The translations under genes and the position numbers were made by a program. 47,205 nucleotides of DNA from Xanthocytophaga agilis (GTDB taxonomy: Bacteria > Bacteroidota > Bacteroidia > Cytophagales > 172606-1): positions 1 through 47,205 of the forward strand of contig NZ_JASJOU010000028.1 in NCBI RefSeq assembly GCF_030068605.1. Direction: 5' to 3'. How positions within the stretch are numbered: the stretch's first letter is position 1; each line of letters starts with the position of its first letter. The notes under the pieces were generated by a model that had not been told where the DNA came from, made no database searches, and saw only the letters and a program-made list of their open reading frames with translations. Below, in pieces: positions 16,214 to 26,118 of the stretch.

Positions 16214-17119
16214 TTAGTGGCTTCCATTTTTAAAAGCAGTAAAGTTCATTCCTGAATTGTTTTTGAAGAACTTGCTAAAATGCGCATAATCGGTAAACCC
16301 TAACTCGTACGCTACTTCCTTCATACTTAAGCCAGAATACAGTGCCTGCCGCTTTGCTTCCAGAACGATGTGCTGCTGAATATGGTAACTTGCTGGAAAT
16401 CCAGATACTTTCTTTACGATCCTATTGAGATAATTGGGTGTAACACATAGTTCCCGCGCATAATCTGCAACCATTCGTTTGGTGGTATAATGTATTTTCA
16501 ACAGAGCTATAAATCTTTCAGCAATATGTATGTCTTTTTCTGGCACGTTTACGTAGTCCTGCCTTTCTGCTTTTCTGGATAAGTAAATAATAAATATTTT
16601 CAGCAGACCTTTTAAAATCTCCGTTCGTAGCATAAAACAGTTAGACAATTCTGTTCTCATCTTCATCAGAATATCTTCCAGTTCATGATGTATTTCCTTT
16701 GTTGTATGAATAATTTGCAGATTTCTGCCAAAGCTGTTTTGAAGAGTTAGAAAAGAAAAGTCCTGTTTGTTTTCTGCCAGATAGGCAAACTCTTCCGATA
16801 AGGAAATGTAATACCCTTCTACCTTTCCATTGGTTGAAAATTGACGCAATTGTCCTGGAGAGAGACAATAAATAACATTGGGTTCAATTACATATTCCTG
16901 ACAGTCAACTGTTAATTTACCGGTTCCTTCAACTATCCAGATTATTTCAAAACCAGTGGTACGGATAGGACTGTTAAAAGATATAGGATGGTTCTGTTCA
17001 AGCCATTGGAGTGTGTGAATCTCCACTGGGTTGTCAGCCTTGGCATTGCCTTTACTTGTCATCTGAAAATGATCTCTGGCTGATTCATGGGTATCGGTGG
17101 GTCGAACCTTTAGTCTCAT
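16214..17119 (-). CDS. AraC family transcriptional regulator
   Basis: 301 residues from ATG 17119. An N-terminal cupin-like sensing part (GTGKLTVDCQEYVIEPN…YCLSPGQLRQF) is followed by the double helix-turn-helix of AraC/XylS (VADYARELCVTPNYLNRIVK and MKEVAYELGFTDYAHFSKFF). An alternative ATG about 20 codons in is possible. Diverges from the sigma-54 activator gene across a 397-bp AT-rich gap. Target and ligand are unknown. Confidence 0.9.
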   Translation of the reverse strand: MRLKVRPTDTHESARDHFQMTSKGNAKADNPVEIHTLQWLEQNHPISFNSPIRTTGFEIIWIVEGTGKLTVDCQEYVIEPNVIYCLSPGQLRQFSTNGKVEGYYISLSEEFAYLAENKQDFSFLTLQNSFGRNLQIIHTTKEIHHELEDILMKMRTELSNCFMLRTEILKGLLKIFIIYLSRKAERQDYVNVPEKDIHIAERFIALLKIHYTTKRMVADYARELCVTPNYLNRIVKKVSGFPASYHIQQHIVLEAKRQALYSGLSMKEVAYELGFTDYAHFSKFFKNNSGMNFTAFKNGSH

Positions 17120-17426
17120 GGGGAAGAATATTTAAGGTTATAAAAGTGTATTTCTAGTATCAGGACTTCCTTATCAAATTGTAAATCTGAATTGCATTAC
17201 CTTCCTATATCGTTTCCGGCTATACTTCAAATAGTACTATCACGTGAGCTAAACTCGAACAACTCTTTTCCTTTACTAAACAAAACAGGTATTACACTTT
17301 TCTATTAGTACTAAACCTCCATACAGCGTTTGTAGACGATTACGTTTTGTATCCTTTCCTACAACTGATATACCAATAAATTAACGCATTGAATATCAAT
17401 TAATTAAAACTATATTTATCAATAAT

Positions 17427-17448
17427 AATTGTTGATATTTCAACAATT
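17427..17448. promoter_or_regulatory. Inverted repeat in the AraC/sigma-54-activator divergent region
   Basis: Perfect 9-bp arms aattgttga/tcaacaatt with a 4-bp centre, 69 bp before ATG 17517. The surrounding 17120-17516 is AT-rich and otherwise featureless. It could be an operator or only an AT-rich hairpin. Confidence 0.35.
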
Positions 17449-17516
17449 AACGAAAGTATTGGTGAGATATAACCAGTTTATCACTTACATTTAGATAAAA
17501 CTCATTTTCAAACTAT

Positions 17517-20204
17517 ATGGATCAGACCCATTGGCAAGACCTGGAACGGAAATTAGAGGAAAAAGAAATTTTGCTTTCTTTAATCAGGGATATAGCATCG
17601 ATACGAAACAAAGAGGATCTGCAGCATGTTTTGCAGATCAAACTCCAAAAACATCTGGCTGTCAGCGGCTTCCGAATTAGCCTAATAGACAAAGCATCAT
17701 CTCAGGTAGTGCCTTTTCTGATCATCACAGGCCAGTATGGTCAAAAGAATCGGGAACTGGAGTTGGAACTGAACCGAAATCTGCCTCTGCAGGATGGAAT
17801 TTTTGATAGAGTATTAGAGACTGGCTCTACGGTTAGAACAGATCTGACAGCCAAATCCGTCACTACCCATACACCAAAGTACATACGTTTGTTGAAAACT
17901 ACCGGCTTAACGGAAATCGTTTCGGTACCCTTAAAAAGTGAAGAGAAAACCATAGGCGTCATGTGTATGATAGGCGATTCCAAAAATAAATTTCGCCCTG
18001 AGCACTATACCCTGATTGAAAGTGTATCCGCCCAGATTTCAATAGAAGTCGCCAACATCCTGGCCAATGAAGCCATAGCCCGAAAAGAAGAGGAGAAATC
18101 TATATTACTATCTCTGAGTAATAGCATGGCCCTTGTGCGCAGCAAACAAGACCTTGCCAGTACCATCAACCAAAAACTTAAAGAGCTTTTTTTCATAAAG
18201 GATTTTACCATCGTAGCTCTTGACCAACAGGATATGACCTTTGGCGCGTATTTGTTTGATGAGGACAATACCCCCTACCTGCAAAAACGGGAGTATCTGC
18301 AAACCATTTATTCCAATTTTAAGTTTGAGAAACAATTCTATGACCTTGTGCTACAATCTGACAGGCCTGTAATCTTTGATATAAAGGAACTAGCTACCCA
18401 AAAAAATGCGTCAGGGCATGCACTATTTTTTCATTCCATCGGCATTGATTTCATAATCGGGGCTGCATTACGCATTGGTAATACAAACTTTGGTGTACTT
18501 TGGATTCAACCGGAAAATCTAACCGATTTCAATACCGTCAATACGACTATTTTTACAGGTGTCTGCTCACAAATATCCATCGCACTTTCCAATATCATCG
18601 CCAATGAGGCACTCGAAAAACAATATAAGGAGAAAGAAATACTCCTTTCCCTTAGCAATGCTATCGCTTCTACCCGTGATAAGACTGATTTGCTTAAAAT
18701 CATTACCCATCAGCTCAAGCAGCTGTTCAATTATAACGACGCATCCATTATCATTCTGGATCAAGAGCAGCAAACATACAGTGCATATTTGCTTGACATG
18801 GAAGAAAAACGAACTTCTCATCCCGATTGTCTACCAAATGCGACTGGTAACTATGCTGTGGCAGACCGGATTTGCGATGCAATATTGGCAGCAGAAGGTC
18901 CGATTGTTTTTGATAATGAGGAACTCATAGAGCAAGGGACTGTCCCTTCCTGGCTTGCTTTCCTTCATAAAACGGGTATCCGTGAGATGGTTAGTGTGGC
19001 TTTACGTTACAGCAATAAGAATATCGGCGCTTTTTTTCTCCATTCTGAAAATAAAAACTATTTCAAACCTTATCAGCTTACTTTGATTCAGGGCATTTCC
19101 TATCAGTTATCCATCGCCATGGCAAATATTCTGGCCAATGAAGAGATAGCCAGACAACTGGAAGAGATCAAGCATTACAAAAGCCAGTTGGAAGAAGAAA
19201 ATCAATATCTGCAGGAACAGGTAGAAAAAGCCTATAACCATAGCGAACTGATTGGGGAAAGCCAACCTATGCAGAAGGTATTTCATATGCTTTCACAAGT
19301 GTCGTTTACCAATAGTACAGTCCTGATCTTAGGTGAAACCGGAACAGGGAAAGAACTCATTGCCAGGGCTGTTCATAATGCTTCATCCCGAAAAGATAAA
19401 CTTATGATAAAGGTCAACTGTGCTGCATTGCCAGCCAGTCTGATAGAAAGTGAATTGTTTGGACACGAAAAAGGTGCTTTTACAGGAGCAATAGAACGTC
19501 GTATTGGTAAATTCGAAATGGCACATAAAGGTACGTTGTTCCTGGATGAAATTGGCGAATTACCCCTGGATTTACAGGTGAAGCTACTGAGAGTATTACA
19601 GGAAAAAGAGATTGAACGAGTTGGTGGTCAAACTACAATTAAAACGGATGTACGTCTGATTGCTGCCACCAATCGCAATCTGCAAAAAGAGGTAGAAGCC
19701 GGCAGATTCAGAAGTGACTTGTATTATCGCCTGCATGTATTCCCGATTGTAATGCCTCCACTTCGGGAGCGAAAAGAGGATATTCCTTTGTTAGTAACTC
19801 ATTTTATAAAAAAATATACACAAAGAACAGGAAGGGAAATTTCTACTGTTACCAAAAATGTAATGAATGCCTTACAGGCATACCACTGGCCGGGGAATAT
19901 TCGGGAGCTGGAACATTTTATAGAAAGAGCTGTATTGCTTACCTCTGGCAATAGTATCAGACAAATAGACCTTCCTTCATTTGCAGGCAAGAGAACCGTT
20001 GCTGACTCAGTAGAAAACTACTCGATAAAAACACTGGAAGAAAACGAACGAGATCATATTCTGGCTGTATTGAGGAATTGTAACGGAAAAGTATTTGGTC
20101 CTGGCGGTGCTGCTGAACTATTGAATATTCATGTGTCTACCCTCAACTCCCGAATGAAAAAATTAGGTATAAAAAAAGAACATATATTTGTTCAAAAAAA
20201 ATAA
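17517..20204 (+). CDS. Sigma-54-dependent transcriptional activator with three GAF domains
   Basis: 895 residues from ATG 17517. Three tandem GAF modules, each introduced by a copy of the same motif ([39 protein letters not shown]), fill about residues 1-545. A coiled coil follows, then the sigma-54 AAA+ domain: Walker A GETGTGKE (606-613), GAFTGA (653-658) and Walker B LFLDEIGE (about 674). The C-terminal Fis-type helix-turn-helix ends at about 886. The related GAF modules suggest internal triplication. They would sense small ligands, but the ligand is not visible. It lies 96 bp upstream of a paralogous NtrC-type regulator. Confidence 0.95.
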   Translation: MDQTHWQDLERKLEEKEILLSLIRDIASIRNKEDLQHVLQIKLQKHLAVSGFRISLIDKASSQVVPFLIITGQYGQKNRELELELNRNLPLQDGIFDRVLETGSTVRTDLTAKSVTTHTPKYIRLLKTTGLTEIVSVPLKSEEKTIGVMCMIGDSKNKFRPEHYTLIESVSAQISIEVANILANEAIARKEEEKSILLSLSNSMALVRSKQDLASTINQKLKELFFIKDFTIVALDQQDMTFGAYLFDEDNTPYLQKREYLQTIYSNFKFEKQFYDLVLQSDRPVIFDIKELATQKNASGHALFFHSIGIDFIIGAALRIGNTNFGVLWIQPENLTDFNTVNTTIFTGVCSQISIALSNIIANEALEKQYKEKEILLSLSNAIASTRDKTDLLKIITHQLKQLFNYNDASIIILDQEQQTYSAYLLDMEEKRTSHPDCLPNATGNYAVADRICDAILAAEGPIVFDNEELIEQGTVPSWLAFLHKTGIREMVSVALRYSNKNIGAFFLHSENKNYFKPYQLTLIQGISYQLSIAMANILANEEIARQLEEIKHYKSQLEEENQYLQEQVEKAYNHSELIGESQPMQKVFHMLSQVSFTNSTVLILGETGTGKELIARAVHNASSRKDKLMIKVNCAALPASLIESELFGHEKGAFTGAIERRIGKFEMAHKGTLFLDEIGELPLDLQVKLLRVLQEKEIERVGGQTTIKTDVRLIAATNRNLQKEVEAGRFRSDLYYRLHVFPIVMPPLRERKEDIPLLVTHFIKKYTQRTGREISTVTKNVMNALQAYHWPGNIRELEHFIERAVLLTSGNSIRQIDLPSFAGKRTVADSVENYSIKTLEENERDHILAVLRNCNGKVFGPGGAAELLNIHVSTLNSRMKKLGIKKEHIFVQKK

Positions 20205-20300
20205 TCATAAGCTATCATTTTTTACCGTAACCCTATTGCGCTTGTTAAATTACCCATTTTTTTGAAAATTGTAGTAACTTGCCAATATGGAGTACTATCT

Positions 20301-21701
20301 ATGAAAAATAAGATTCTGATTGTAGAAGACCAGTTTGTAGAAGCCAACAATCTGCAAATGATCCTGGAAAGAGCAGGATACGAGGTATGCCCCATTGCTC
20401 GTTCCGTTTCGATAGCTCTGGAAATCATAGAAAAAGAAAAGCCCGATCTCGTATTGCTGGATATTTTTCTGAAAGGTAAACTAACAGGTATTGATCTGGC
20501 CAAAATCTTACAGGAACAACAGATTGCATTTGTTTATTTATCAGCTAATTCAAATAAGGAAATTCTTGATGCAGCAAAGGCCACTAAACCCTACGGCTTT
20601 CTGGTAAAACCTTTTCGGGAAAAAGATGTACTCGTCACACTAGATATAGCAAATTATTTACACGAAAACAATCTTCAGTCTGCCATTCGCCAAGAATCAC
20701 AACAGGCTGCAAAACAATCTTTTCCCACTACTCACTTTAAAGACATTATTGGAAAAAGCAGGAGTTTAGATCTCGTTTTAAATCATGTACAGATTGTAGC
20801 CCCAACCAATACATCCGTTCTGCTTCTGGGCGAAAGTGGCACAGGCAAAGAACGCATAGCAGACGCCATTCACTTACATTCTTCCAGAAAAAACAAACCT
20901 CTCATAAAAGTCAACTGTGCTGCATTGCCAGCCAGTCTGATCGAGAGCGAATTGTTTGGCCACGAAAAAGGTGCTTTTACAGGTGCCACAGAGAGAAGAA
21001 TTGGTAAGTTTGAACAAGCTCAAAGTGGTACTATTTTTCTGGATGAAATTGGCGAAATGCCCCTGGATTTACAAGTAAAGCTACTGAGAGTATTGCAGGA
21101 GAAAGAAATTGAACGGGTTGGTGGAAGAACTACCTTTAAGGTAGATGTACGCATTATAGCTGCGACGAACCGTAATCTGGAAAAGGAAGTTGCTGAAGGT
21201 CGTTTCCGCATGGATTTATATTATCGTCTCAATGTATTTCCGATTGTGATGCCTCAACTTCGGGAACGAAAAGAGGATATTCCTCTGCTTGCTCAGTATT
21301 TTCTGGAAATATATACCCGAAAAATAGGGAAACAAATAACAGGTTTGTCTGACAACGTTCTGGAAGCTTTGGTTCAATATAGTTGGCCAGGCAATATTCG
21401 CGAACTGGAACACTTCATTGAAAGAGCTGTATTACTTACCCAGACAGAGATGATTCAACATGTAAGCATACCTGTAGATGTACCAAAGGAAGAAGCTTCT
21501 TTAAAGAACCCGCAAGACATTAAATCTATGGAAGAAATGGAGCGGGAGCATATACTATGGGTGCTGGAGCAATGTAATGGAAAAGTATTTGGACCCGGAG
21601 GCGCTGCTGAATTACTAAAGGTACCTGTTTCTACTCTCAATTCCAGAATGAAAAAGCTGGGTATTGAAAAAGAGAACTTCTTCTCTATCAACAAATCTTA
21701 G
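20301..21701 (+). CDS. NtrC-family sigma-54-dependent response regulator
   Basis: 466 residues from ATG 20301 (an upstream in-frame ATG at 20262 would add 13 residues before the receiver). Receiver with E9/D10 and phosphoacceptor D54 (LVLLDIFLKG) and a conserved Lys in GFLVKPF. AAA+ domain with GESGTGKE, GAFTGA and IFLDEIGE; C-terminal Fis helix-turn-helix ([20 protein letters not shown]). The AAA and Fis parts are close paralogues of the GAF activator upstream, with long identical stretches. The pair is probably an operon formed by duplication with exchanged sensor domains. The HisKA_2 kinase nearby could phosphorylate it. Confidence 0.95.
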   Translation: MKNKILIVEDQFVEANNLQMILERAGYEVCPIARSVSIALEIIEKEKPDLVLLDIFLKGKLTGIDLAKILQEQQIAFVYLSANSNKEILDAAKATKPYGFLVKPFREKDVLVTLDIANYLHENNLQSAIRQESQQAAKQSFPTTHFKDIIGKSRSLDLVLNHVQIVAPTNTSVLLLGESGTGKERIADAIHLHSSRKNKPLIKVNCAALPASLIESELFGHEKGAFTGATERRIGKFEQAQSGTIFLDEIGEMPLDLQVKLLRVLQEKEIERVGGRTTFKVDVRIIAATNRNLEKEVAEGRFRMDLYYRLNVFPIVMPQLRERKEDIPLLAQYFLEIYTRKIGKQITGLSDNVLEALVQYSWPGNIRELEHFIERAVLLTQTEMIQHVSIPVDVPKEEASLKNPQDIKSMEEMEREHILWVLEQCNGKVFGPGGAAELLKVPVSTLNSRMKKLGIEKENFFSINKS

Positions 21702-21755
21702 TCAACACAATCGTTTTAGGTACTTCTTTTGCTAAAGTTCTGGAAAATAAAACTC

Positions 21756-22169
21756 CTACTTTACCAGGCTCGCTTCTATAAAGATCCTGGCATTTAACAT
21801 CCGGCTGACAGGACCATACAACTCCGTCTCTTTAATACAGGCTTCAAATGCTTCCTGACTAATTCTGGAGACTTTTGCTTTTATAGTAAGGTGCGATTCT
21901 GTGATTACCGCATTTTCAAATGTGATATGGCATCTTGTTTCCAGTAACTCTGCTGTAAAACCTGCCTCATTCAATACAAAGCTCAGTTTCATAGTGAAGC
22001 AACTGGCATGGGCCGCAGCAATCAATTCTTCCGGGTTTGTGCCAGGCACCTCACCAAACCGACTGGTAAAAGAAAAATACACCTGTTCTAAAATTCCGCT
22101 TTGGGTACTGATCTGTCCATACCCATCTTTTCCAGTACCAGTCCAGGTGGCAGTAGCATGGCGTTTCAT
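21756..22169 (-). CDS. OsmC family protein lacking the second catalytic cysteine
   Basis: 137 residues from ATG 22169. OsmC-type organic hydroperoxide reductases use two cysteines. The first is present (C57 in AAHASCFTM), but the second, normally in CPVS/CPIS, is Gly here (ELYGPVSRML, G119). C111 is nearby and could substitute. Otherwise length and motifs (FTSRFGEVPGTNPEELIAAA) are normal. It lies 43 bp downstream of the MBL-fold gene, same strand, so probably an operon. Peroxidase activity is doubtful without the second thiol. Confidence 0.85.
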   Translation of the reverse strand: MKRHATATWTGTGKDGYGQISTQSGILEQVYFSFTSRFGEVPGTNPEELIAAAHASCFTMKLSFVLNEAGFTAELLETRCHITFENAVITESHLTIKAKVSRISQEAFEACIKETELYGPVSRMLNARIFIEASLVK

Positions 22170-22212
22170 AACTATGAATGGTGTTCTATAGCGTGATAAG
22201 GAAGAATCAGGA

Positions 22213-22998
22213 CTAGATTAGTGGCGTTTGTACTCCAGAAGTGAGAAACAAGGTTTTATTGCGTAGTTGCTCATTACGGGCAATAGCTTCTTTAAGCTTA
22301 TTCTCTGTTTGTTTAAAATGTGTCCAGCCTTTGTGGTGAATAGGAATAATTTTGTTCATATCGAGTACCTTTACGGCTTTTAGCAGATCATTGCTATCCA
22401 TGGTATACTGCCCGAAGCCAGTAAGATAGCGAAACTGTACTGATCCCAGATGGAAAATGCCAACATCAATTTTGTAACGTCTGCCAACCTCTGCAATCCC
22501 CTTAAAATAAACAGTATCCCCAGAAATATAAATCACCCCATTTTTCTGTTCGTCAAAAGCTATAATAAAACCGATTACTTTTCCGACAAGAAATTCCGGC
22601 ACCCACCAGGGATGATGCTGGGCAGGTGTTGCTGTAATAGTCAAATTTGTTACTGATTGTGTATAAATGGGATAACTCTCCCAATCGTCAAGTCCGATAG
22701 CACCCGATATAGTCCTGGCAGCTGGTTTGGTAGAAATTACAGTGGGTACAGTTTTAGTAAATTCCTGCCCATTCCTATCAAAATTATCTTTATGCTGATG
22801 ATGGCTCAACAATACCAGGTCTACTGCAGGTAGCTTATCCACTGGTAGAGCCGGATCTTCTGTCTTTCTGGAAAAAGTGCCCGATCCGTGATAATACAGA
22901 TGTCCGGCAGCATCCAGTGTTGGATCAGTCAGTATTTTGTAGCCGTTAATATCTAACAGAACACAAGCTGTGTCAATATGTGTAATTGATAGTTTCAT
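22213..22998 (-). CDS. MBL-fold metallo-hydrolase (UlaG-like)
   Basis: 261 residues from ATG 22998. Beta-lactamase-fold zinc hydrolase: motif H67-Q-H69-K-D71-N72 (HxHxDN rather than the more common HxHxDH), then an AQHHPWW motif, ISGDT and a C-terminal IPIHHKGWTHF. UlaG-like enzymes act on lactones or N-acyl phosphoesters. The Asn replacing the metal-binding His is the main variation. Its probable operon partner is OsmC. Confidence 0.85.
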   Translation of the reverse strand: MKLSITHIDTACVLLDINGYKILTDPTLDAAGHLYYHGSGTFSRKTEDPALPVDKLPAVDLVLLSHHQHKDNFDRNGQEFTKTVPTVISTKPAARTISGAIGLDDWESYPIYTQSVTNLTITATPAQHHPWWVPEFLVGKVIGFIIAFDEQKNGVIYISGDTVYFKGIAEVGRRYKIDVGIFHLGSVQFRYLTGFGQYTMDSNDLLKAVKVLDMNKIIPIHHKGWTHFKQTENKLKEAIARNEQLRNKTLFLTSGVQTPLI

Positions 22999-23340
22999 AC
23001 AATACAGCTATCCTCGAATCGGTGGTAAATCTGTGAAAGTCTATAAGCAAAATTGCCATACTGATGTGATTGAAACAATGTAGAAAAGGTATATTTTATT
23101 GGCTATATCAAACCTTTTGATGCTTGTTACCCAATTCTTTTATATGAGACTATTCCTGCTTGTAATTCAATGATTTTTTGCTGGCAACCCTCTTCTGACC
23201 AGAACACTGATTTCTCTGGTAGTCAATAAAATAAGTCTCTAGTAAGTTATGTTTAGTTGCTGAATACTTCTGATATTGTACTTGTCATGCAACCATTTGA
23301 AAAGAAGTTGGGTCACTGTTCCATAACAACAATTATATCG
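22999..23340. other. Divergent intergenic region, no gene seen
   Basis: 342 bp between the MBL-fold gene and the lipoprotein gene. An upstream in-frame extension of the lipoprotein frame (from about 23257) precedes the signal peptide and is not thought to be used. No repeat or hairpin recognised. Confidence 0.5.
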
Positions 23341-23856
23341 ATGAAAATAAGTTTTTTGCATTACGCCTTGATTTTATCTCTGACTTTTAGTTTTAGCAGT
23401 TGCTCACAAAAAAACTCCACAGGAGAACAAACAGAACCAGCCAAAGATACTGTAGCTGTGCTGGACACGGTAGCAACTCAGGATACAGTAGTCACTACAA
23501 AAGATTGTTCAGGGGATGTTATGTGTACTGAGATATTCTCCACTGTTTCAGCTACAGTCAAAAATAAAGACAATAGCCCTGTCCAGTTAGACAGCTACAA
23601 GATTATCCAGACTGCTACAGGCACAGAGAGAACGCTAACACTAGATGCGGCAATGGCTGAGATGCAACGCAAATCCGGAACATATGCTATTGTTACAGAT
23701 GCCAATGTGAAAGAACTCGCCAACAAAGAAATCGAGGTAGAATTTATTGGTTATAAAGCTGGGAAAGAAATCGTGAAAAGAAAGTTTACCGTAGGTGCGG
23801 ATTGCTGCCATGTCAAACACATTGCCGGAGAGCTGGAGATTGTAGTTGAAAAATAA
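23341..23856 (+). CDS. Hypothetical lipoprotein
   Basis: 171 residues from ATG 23341, which begins a lipoprotein signal MKISFLHYALILSLTFSFSSC. A threonine/valine/aspartate-rich linker follows (DTVAVLDTVATQDTVV), then a small beta-rich domain with four cysteines (DCSGDVMCTE and GADCCHVKH) that may form disulfides. Domain not recognised; anchored in the cell envelope. A family-A repeat begins 16 bp after the stop and supplies a terminator-like hairpin. Confidence 0.75.
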   Translation: MKISFLHYALILSLTFSFSSCSQKNSTGEQTEPAKDTVAVLDTVATQDTVVTTKDCSGDVMCTEIFSTVSATVKNKDNSPVQLDSYKIIQTATGTERTLTLDAAMAEMQRKSGTYAIVTDANVKELANKEIEVEFIGYKAGKEIVKRKFTVGADCCHVKHIAGELEIVVEK

Positions 23857-23871
23857 GAACTATCTGATAAC

Positions 23872-24287
23872 ATGATTCATCCCGGATTTTGGATGTGAGT
23901 AAAACCCAAGCCTATACAATTTTCAAAAGTTTAGGCTTGGGTTTATTTTTGAGAAATGTTTCTTTCTGCGTTTGTTTATTATTCAGAACATTTCCCTTCT
24001 TATCACCCTGTTACTTTTTTGCTTGTCTCTTCCTGTGTTTGTTTTATTGTCACTTACTTTTCTCTTCCACTGACCTCTTCATTTTTTGCTTGCCCAAAAA
24101 ACAGGGCACCAAATGAGAATTTGGTGAGCCAGATTTGTGCGTGTGCAAAAAAGAGCACTTTCTGCCGAACCTGCTCCGCGCAAAGCCGGGGGCTTTCCTC
24201 GCGGCAGAAAGAAGGCCAGCGCACAGATACGACCTTCCACGATTGAAGGAAGTTTAATTCTTTTTGTAATATTTTTCTTGTCCGCCT
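23872..24287 (-). repeat. Family-A intergenic repeat, copy 3 (reverse)
   Basis: Terminus ATGATTCATC at 23872. The terminal hairpin lies at 23903-23943 (cccaagccta/taggcttggg followed by tttattttt on the plus strand), 47 bp after the lipoprotein stop. Further in come cttcattttttgcttgc, the caccaaat/atttggtg hairpin, cgcgg and cacgattgaag. The distal inverted terminus is missing; the copy fades near a family-B element at 24305. Confidence 0.85.
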
Positions 24288-24304
24288 AAATAAACACCCC
24301 TCTC

Positions 24305-24440
24305 TGTCCTTCTGAAAGAATCCTGTGACAAATAGAGTGGCGCTTGGTTTCTGAGAGAAAAAATTATTCTCCTGTAGAAAACGTGGCTCTATTTGTCACA
24401 CCTGTCCCGACAATAGCGGAAAGTTTCTTTCAGAAGGACA
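24305..24440. repeat. Family-B intergenic repeat with palindrome insertion
   Basis: 136 bp bounded by TGTCCTTCTGAAAG and CTTTCAGAAGGACA, containing gacaaatagagtggcgcttg and ggctctatttgtca. It is about 21 bp longer than the other cores, the extra being cctgtcccgacaatagcgga near the right end. It lies 24 bp downstream (on the gene's strand) of the esterase stop at 24464. Confidence 0.8.
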
Positions 24441-24463
24441 GTAAGGGATAAGGGTAAAAAGAA

Positions 24464-25210
24464 TTACTCATTTTGCTGAAGCCATCGATTCAAATCTTTC
24501 AGCACGTCGTTATTAATGGAATGGCCCAGGTTGTATTCATGGTAACTTAACTGCACATTCAGCTTTTCAAGAAAAGTTTTGGCTTCTCTGGCATACTGGA
24601 TTGGGAGTGTACCATCTTGAGTACCATGAGAAAGAAATATGTTTAATTTGCGGAAACTATCATTTGGAACAACTCCTACCTGGTGCTGTTCCAGAATCCG
24701 GCCACTTAGTGCAATCACCTGATTTACTTCATTAGGATAGGTCAATGCCACACTAAAACTCATAATAGCTCCCTGGCTAAATCCTCCCAGATACAGCTGG
24801 TCGATGTGGTATTTCTGTTTTATCTGAGACACAAATCTGTGAATGGTATTTCGGCTTGATAACTCCTGCTCAACATCAATCACAGGCCTGCCCGTTGAAA
24901 AATCAACATTGTACCAGGCAAATCTGCCTCCTCCTAAAGCAAAGGGCCCTCTGGCTGCAATAATATAAAAGTCATCAGGTAAATGACCCGCCAGGCTAAA
25001 CAAATCCTGCTCATTACTACCTACTCCATGCAAAAGGATGATAGCCTTGTTTTTTTCTGCTTTAACTTTTGGCTCTCTAATAAGATATTGTAAGACAAAG
25101 CTATCAGAAGGGTTATTGGATTCGGACACCATTGGATCTATCATAGATGTATTGTTTATAGATAGCATCTGTAACGCAAAAAAGAATACAGACACAAGCA
25201 TATTACCCAA
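24464..25210 (-). CDS. Carboxylesterase/phospholipase-type alpha/beta hydrolase
   Basis: 248 residues from ATG 25210 (ATG 25201 is an alternative three codons later, closer to a typical signal peptide start). Hydrophobic N terminus MLVSVFFFALQML suggests export. Catalytic triad S145 (GGFSQGA), D199 (GTQDGTLP) and H230 (NLGHSI), with the oxyanion HGVGSNEQD: typical of the dienelactone/phospholipase-carboxylesterase family. The start overlaps the stop of the upstream dioxygenase gene by 8 bp, so they are co-translated. Both have N-terminal leaders. Confidence 0.85.
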   Translation of the reverse strand: MGNMLVSVFFFALQMLSINNTSMIDPMVSESNNPSDSFVLQYLIREPKVKAEKNKAIILLHGVGSNEQDLFSLAGHLPDDFYIIAARGPFALGGGRFAWYNVDFSTGRPVIDVEQELSSRNTIHRFVSQIKQKYHIDQLYLGGFSQGAIMSFSVALTYPNEVNQVIALSGRILEQHQVGVVPNDSFRKLNIFLSHGTQDGTLPIQYAREAKTFLEKLNVQLSYHEYNLGHSINNDVLKDLNRWLQQNE

Positions 25211-26084
25211 ATTTTACAGAAGTCATGGTAAGTGAACCCCCTACTGCCTTATCATTGAAAAATGATATGCTATCCTTTCCTTCTTTAAGACCTAACGTAT
25301 ACAACAATGGCAGATAGTGCTCGGGTGTAGGAATAGCCAGCAGAGCTTCTCTGCCCAACGTTGTATAATTGATCAACGCTTTATGATTCCCTTCCTCAAT
25401 CAGGTTTTTAAAAGTATCATTCATCTGTGCAGCCCAGTCATAGGCGTATTCGGGATCATTTAGTTTATCCCATGCTACCATTCTCAAATTATGCACCATA
25501 TTGCCACTTCCTATGATCAATACTCCTTTTTTGCGCAGCGCATTAATTTCTCTTGCCAGATCATAATGATATTGTGGCCCTTTGGTAAAATCAATGCTCA
25601 ACTGTAGTACCGGAATTTTTGCCTCCGGATACATATGGCGTATAATAGTCCAGGTACCGTGATCCAGCCCCCAGTCGTGGTCTAATTCCACATGAGCAGA
25701 ATGAATCAGACTAGCAGTCTCTTTCGCCAGAGCCGGATTACCGGGTGCCGGATACTGTACAGCAAACAGTTCTTTGGGAAATCCTCCAAAGTCGTGTATC
25801 GTCTCTGGAAAGTCCATTGCCGTAATTTTAGTACCTTTGGTAAACCAGTGTGCCGATACAACCAGCACAGCTTGAGGCGTTGGAATCTCTTTTGCCATTT
25901 GGGTCCACCGTCGGCTAAACTCTGTATCTTCAATGCCATTCATAGGCGATCCATGCCCAATAAATAGTACGGGCATTAGCTGCTCCTGTTTGGGGAGATT
26001 ATCTGTAAATGCTTTAAATCCTGATAATGTTGTCATACCTATTGTTCCTGTTAGGATGGTTTTAATAAATTTCTCTCTTTTCAT
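25203..26084 (-). CDS. ygiD: 4,5-DOPA-type extradiol dioxygenase (YgiD-like) with leader peptide
   Basis: 293 residues from ATG 26084. LigB-superfamily ring-cleaving dioxygenase. Putative metal ligands H44 (IGHGSPMNG), H79 (SAHWF), H198 (GNMVHNL) and H256 (PEHYLPL), plus DHGTW. Their spacing matches the E. coli YgiD ligands (22, 57, 177, 234 from memory) with an offset of about 22. The N-terminal addition (MKREKFIKTILTGTIGMTTL…) looks like an export leader, unusual for this cytoplasmic family. Overlaps the following esterase gene. The substrate could be a catechol; DOPA is only the name-giving one. Confidence 0.85.
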   Translation of the reverse strand: MKREKFIKTILTGTIGMTTLSGFKAFTDNLPKQEQLMPVLFIGHGSPMNGIEDTEFSRRWTQMAKEIPTPQAVLVVSAHWFTKGTKITAMDFPETIHDFGGFPKELFAVQYPAPGNPALAKETASLIHSAHVELDHDWGLDHGTWTIIRHMYPEAKIPVLQLSIDFTKGPQYHYDLAREINALRKKGVLIIGSGNMVHNLRMVAWDKLNDPEYAYDWAAQMNDTFKNLIEEGNHKALINYTTLGREALLAIPTPEHYLPLLYTLGLKEGKDSISFFNDKAVGGSLTMTSVKFG

Positions 26085-26118
26085 CAGACAAATGATTGAT
26101 CAATGACAGATGTTGAGT

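Noticed and set aside
23889-24246. Hydrophobic frames in family-A copy 3 resembling a membrane protein
   Set aside because: T-rich repeat sequence read as Phe/Leu; not conserved among copies.
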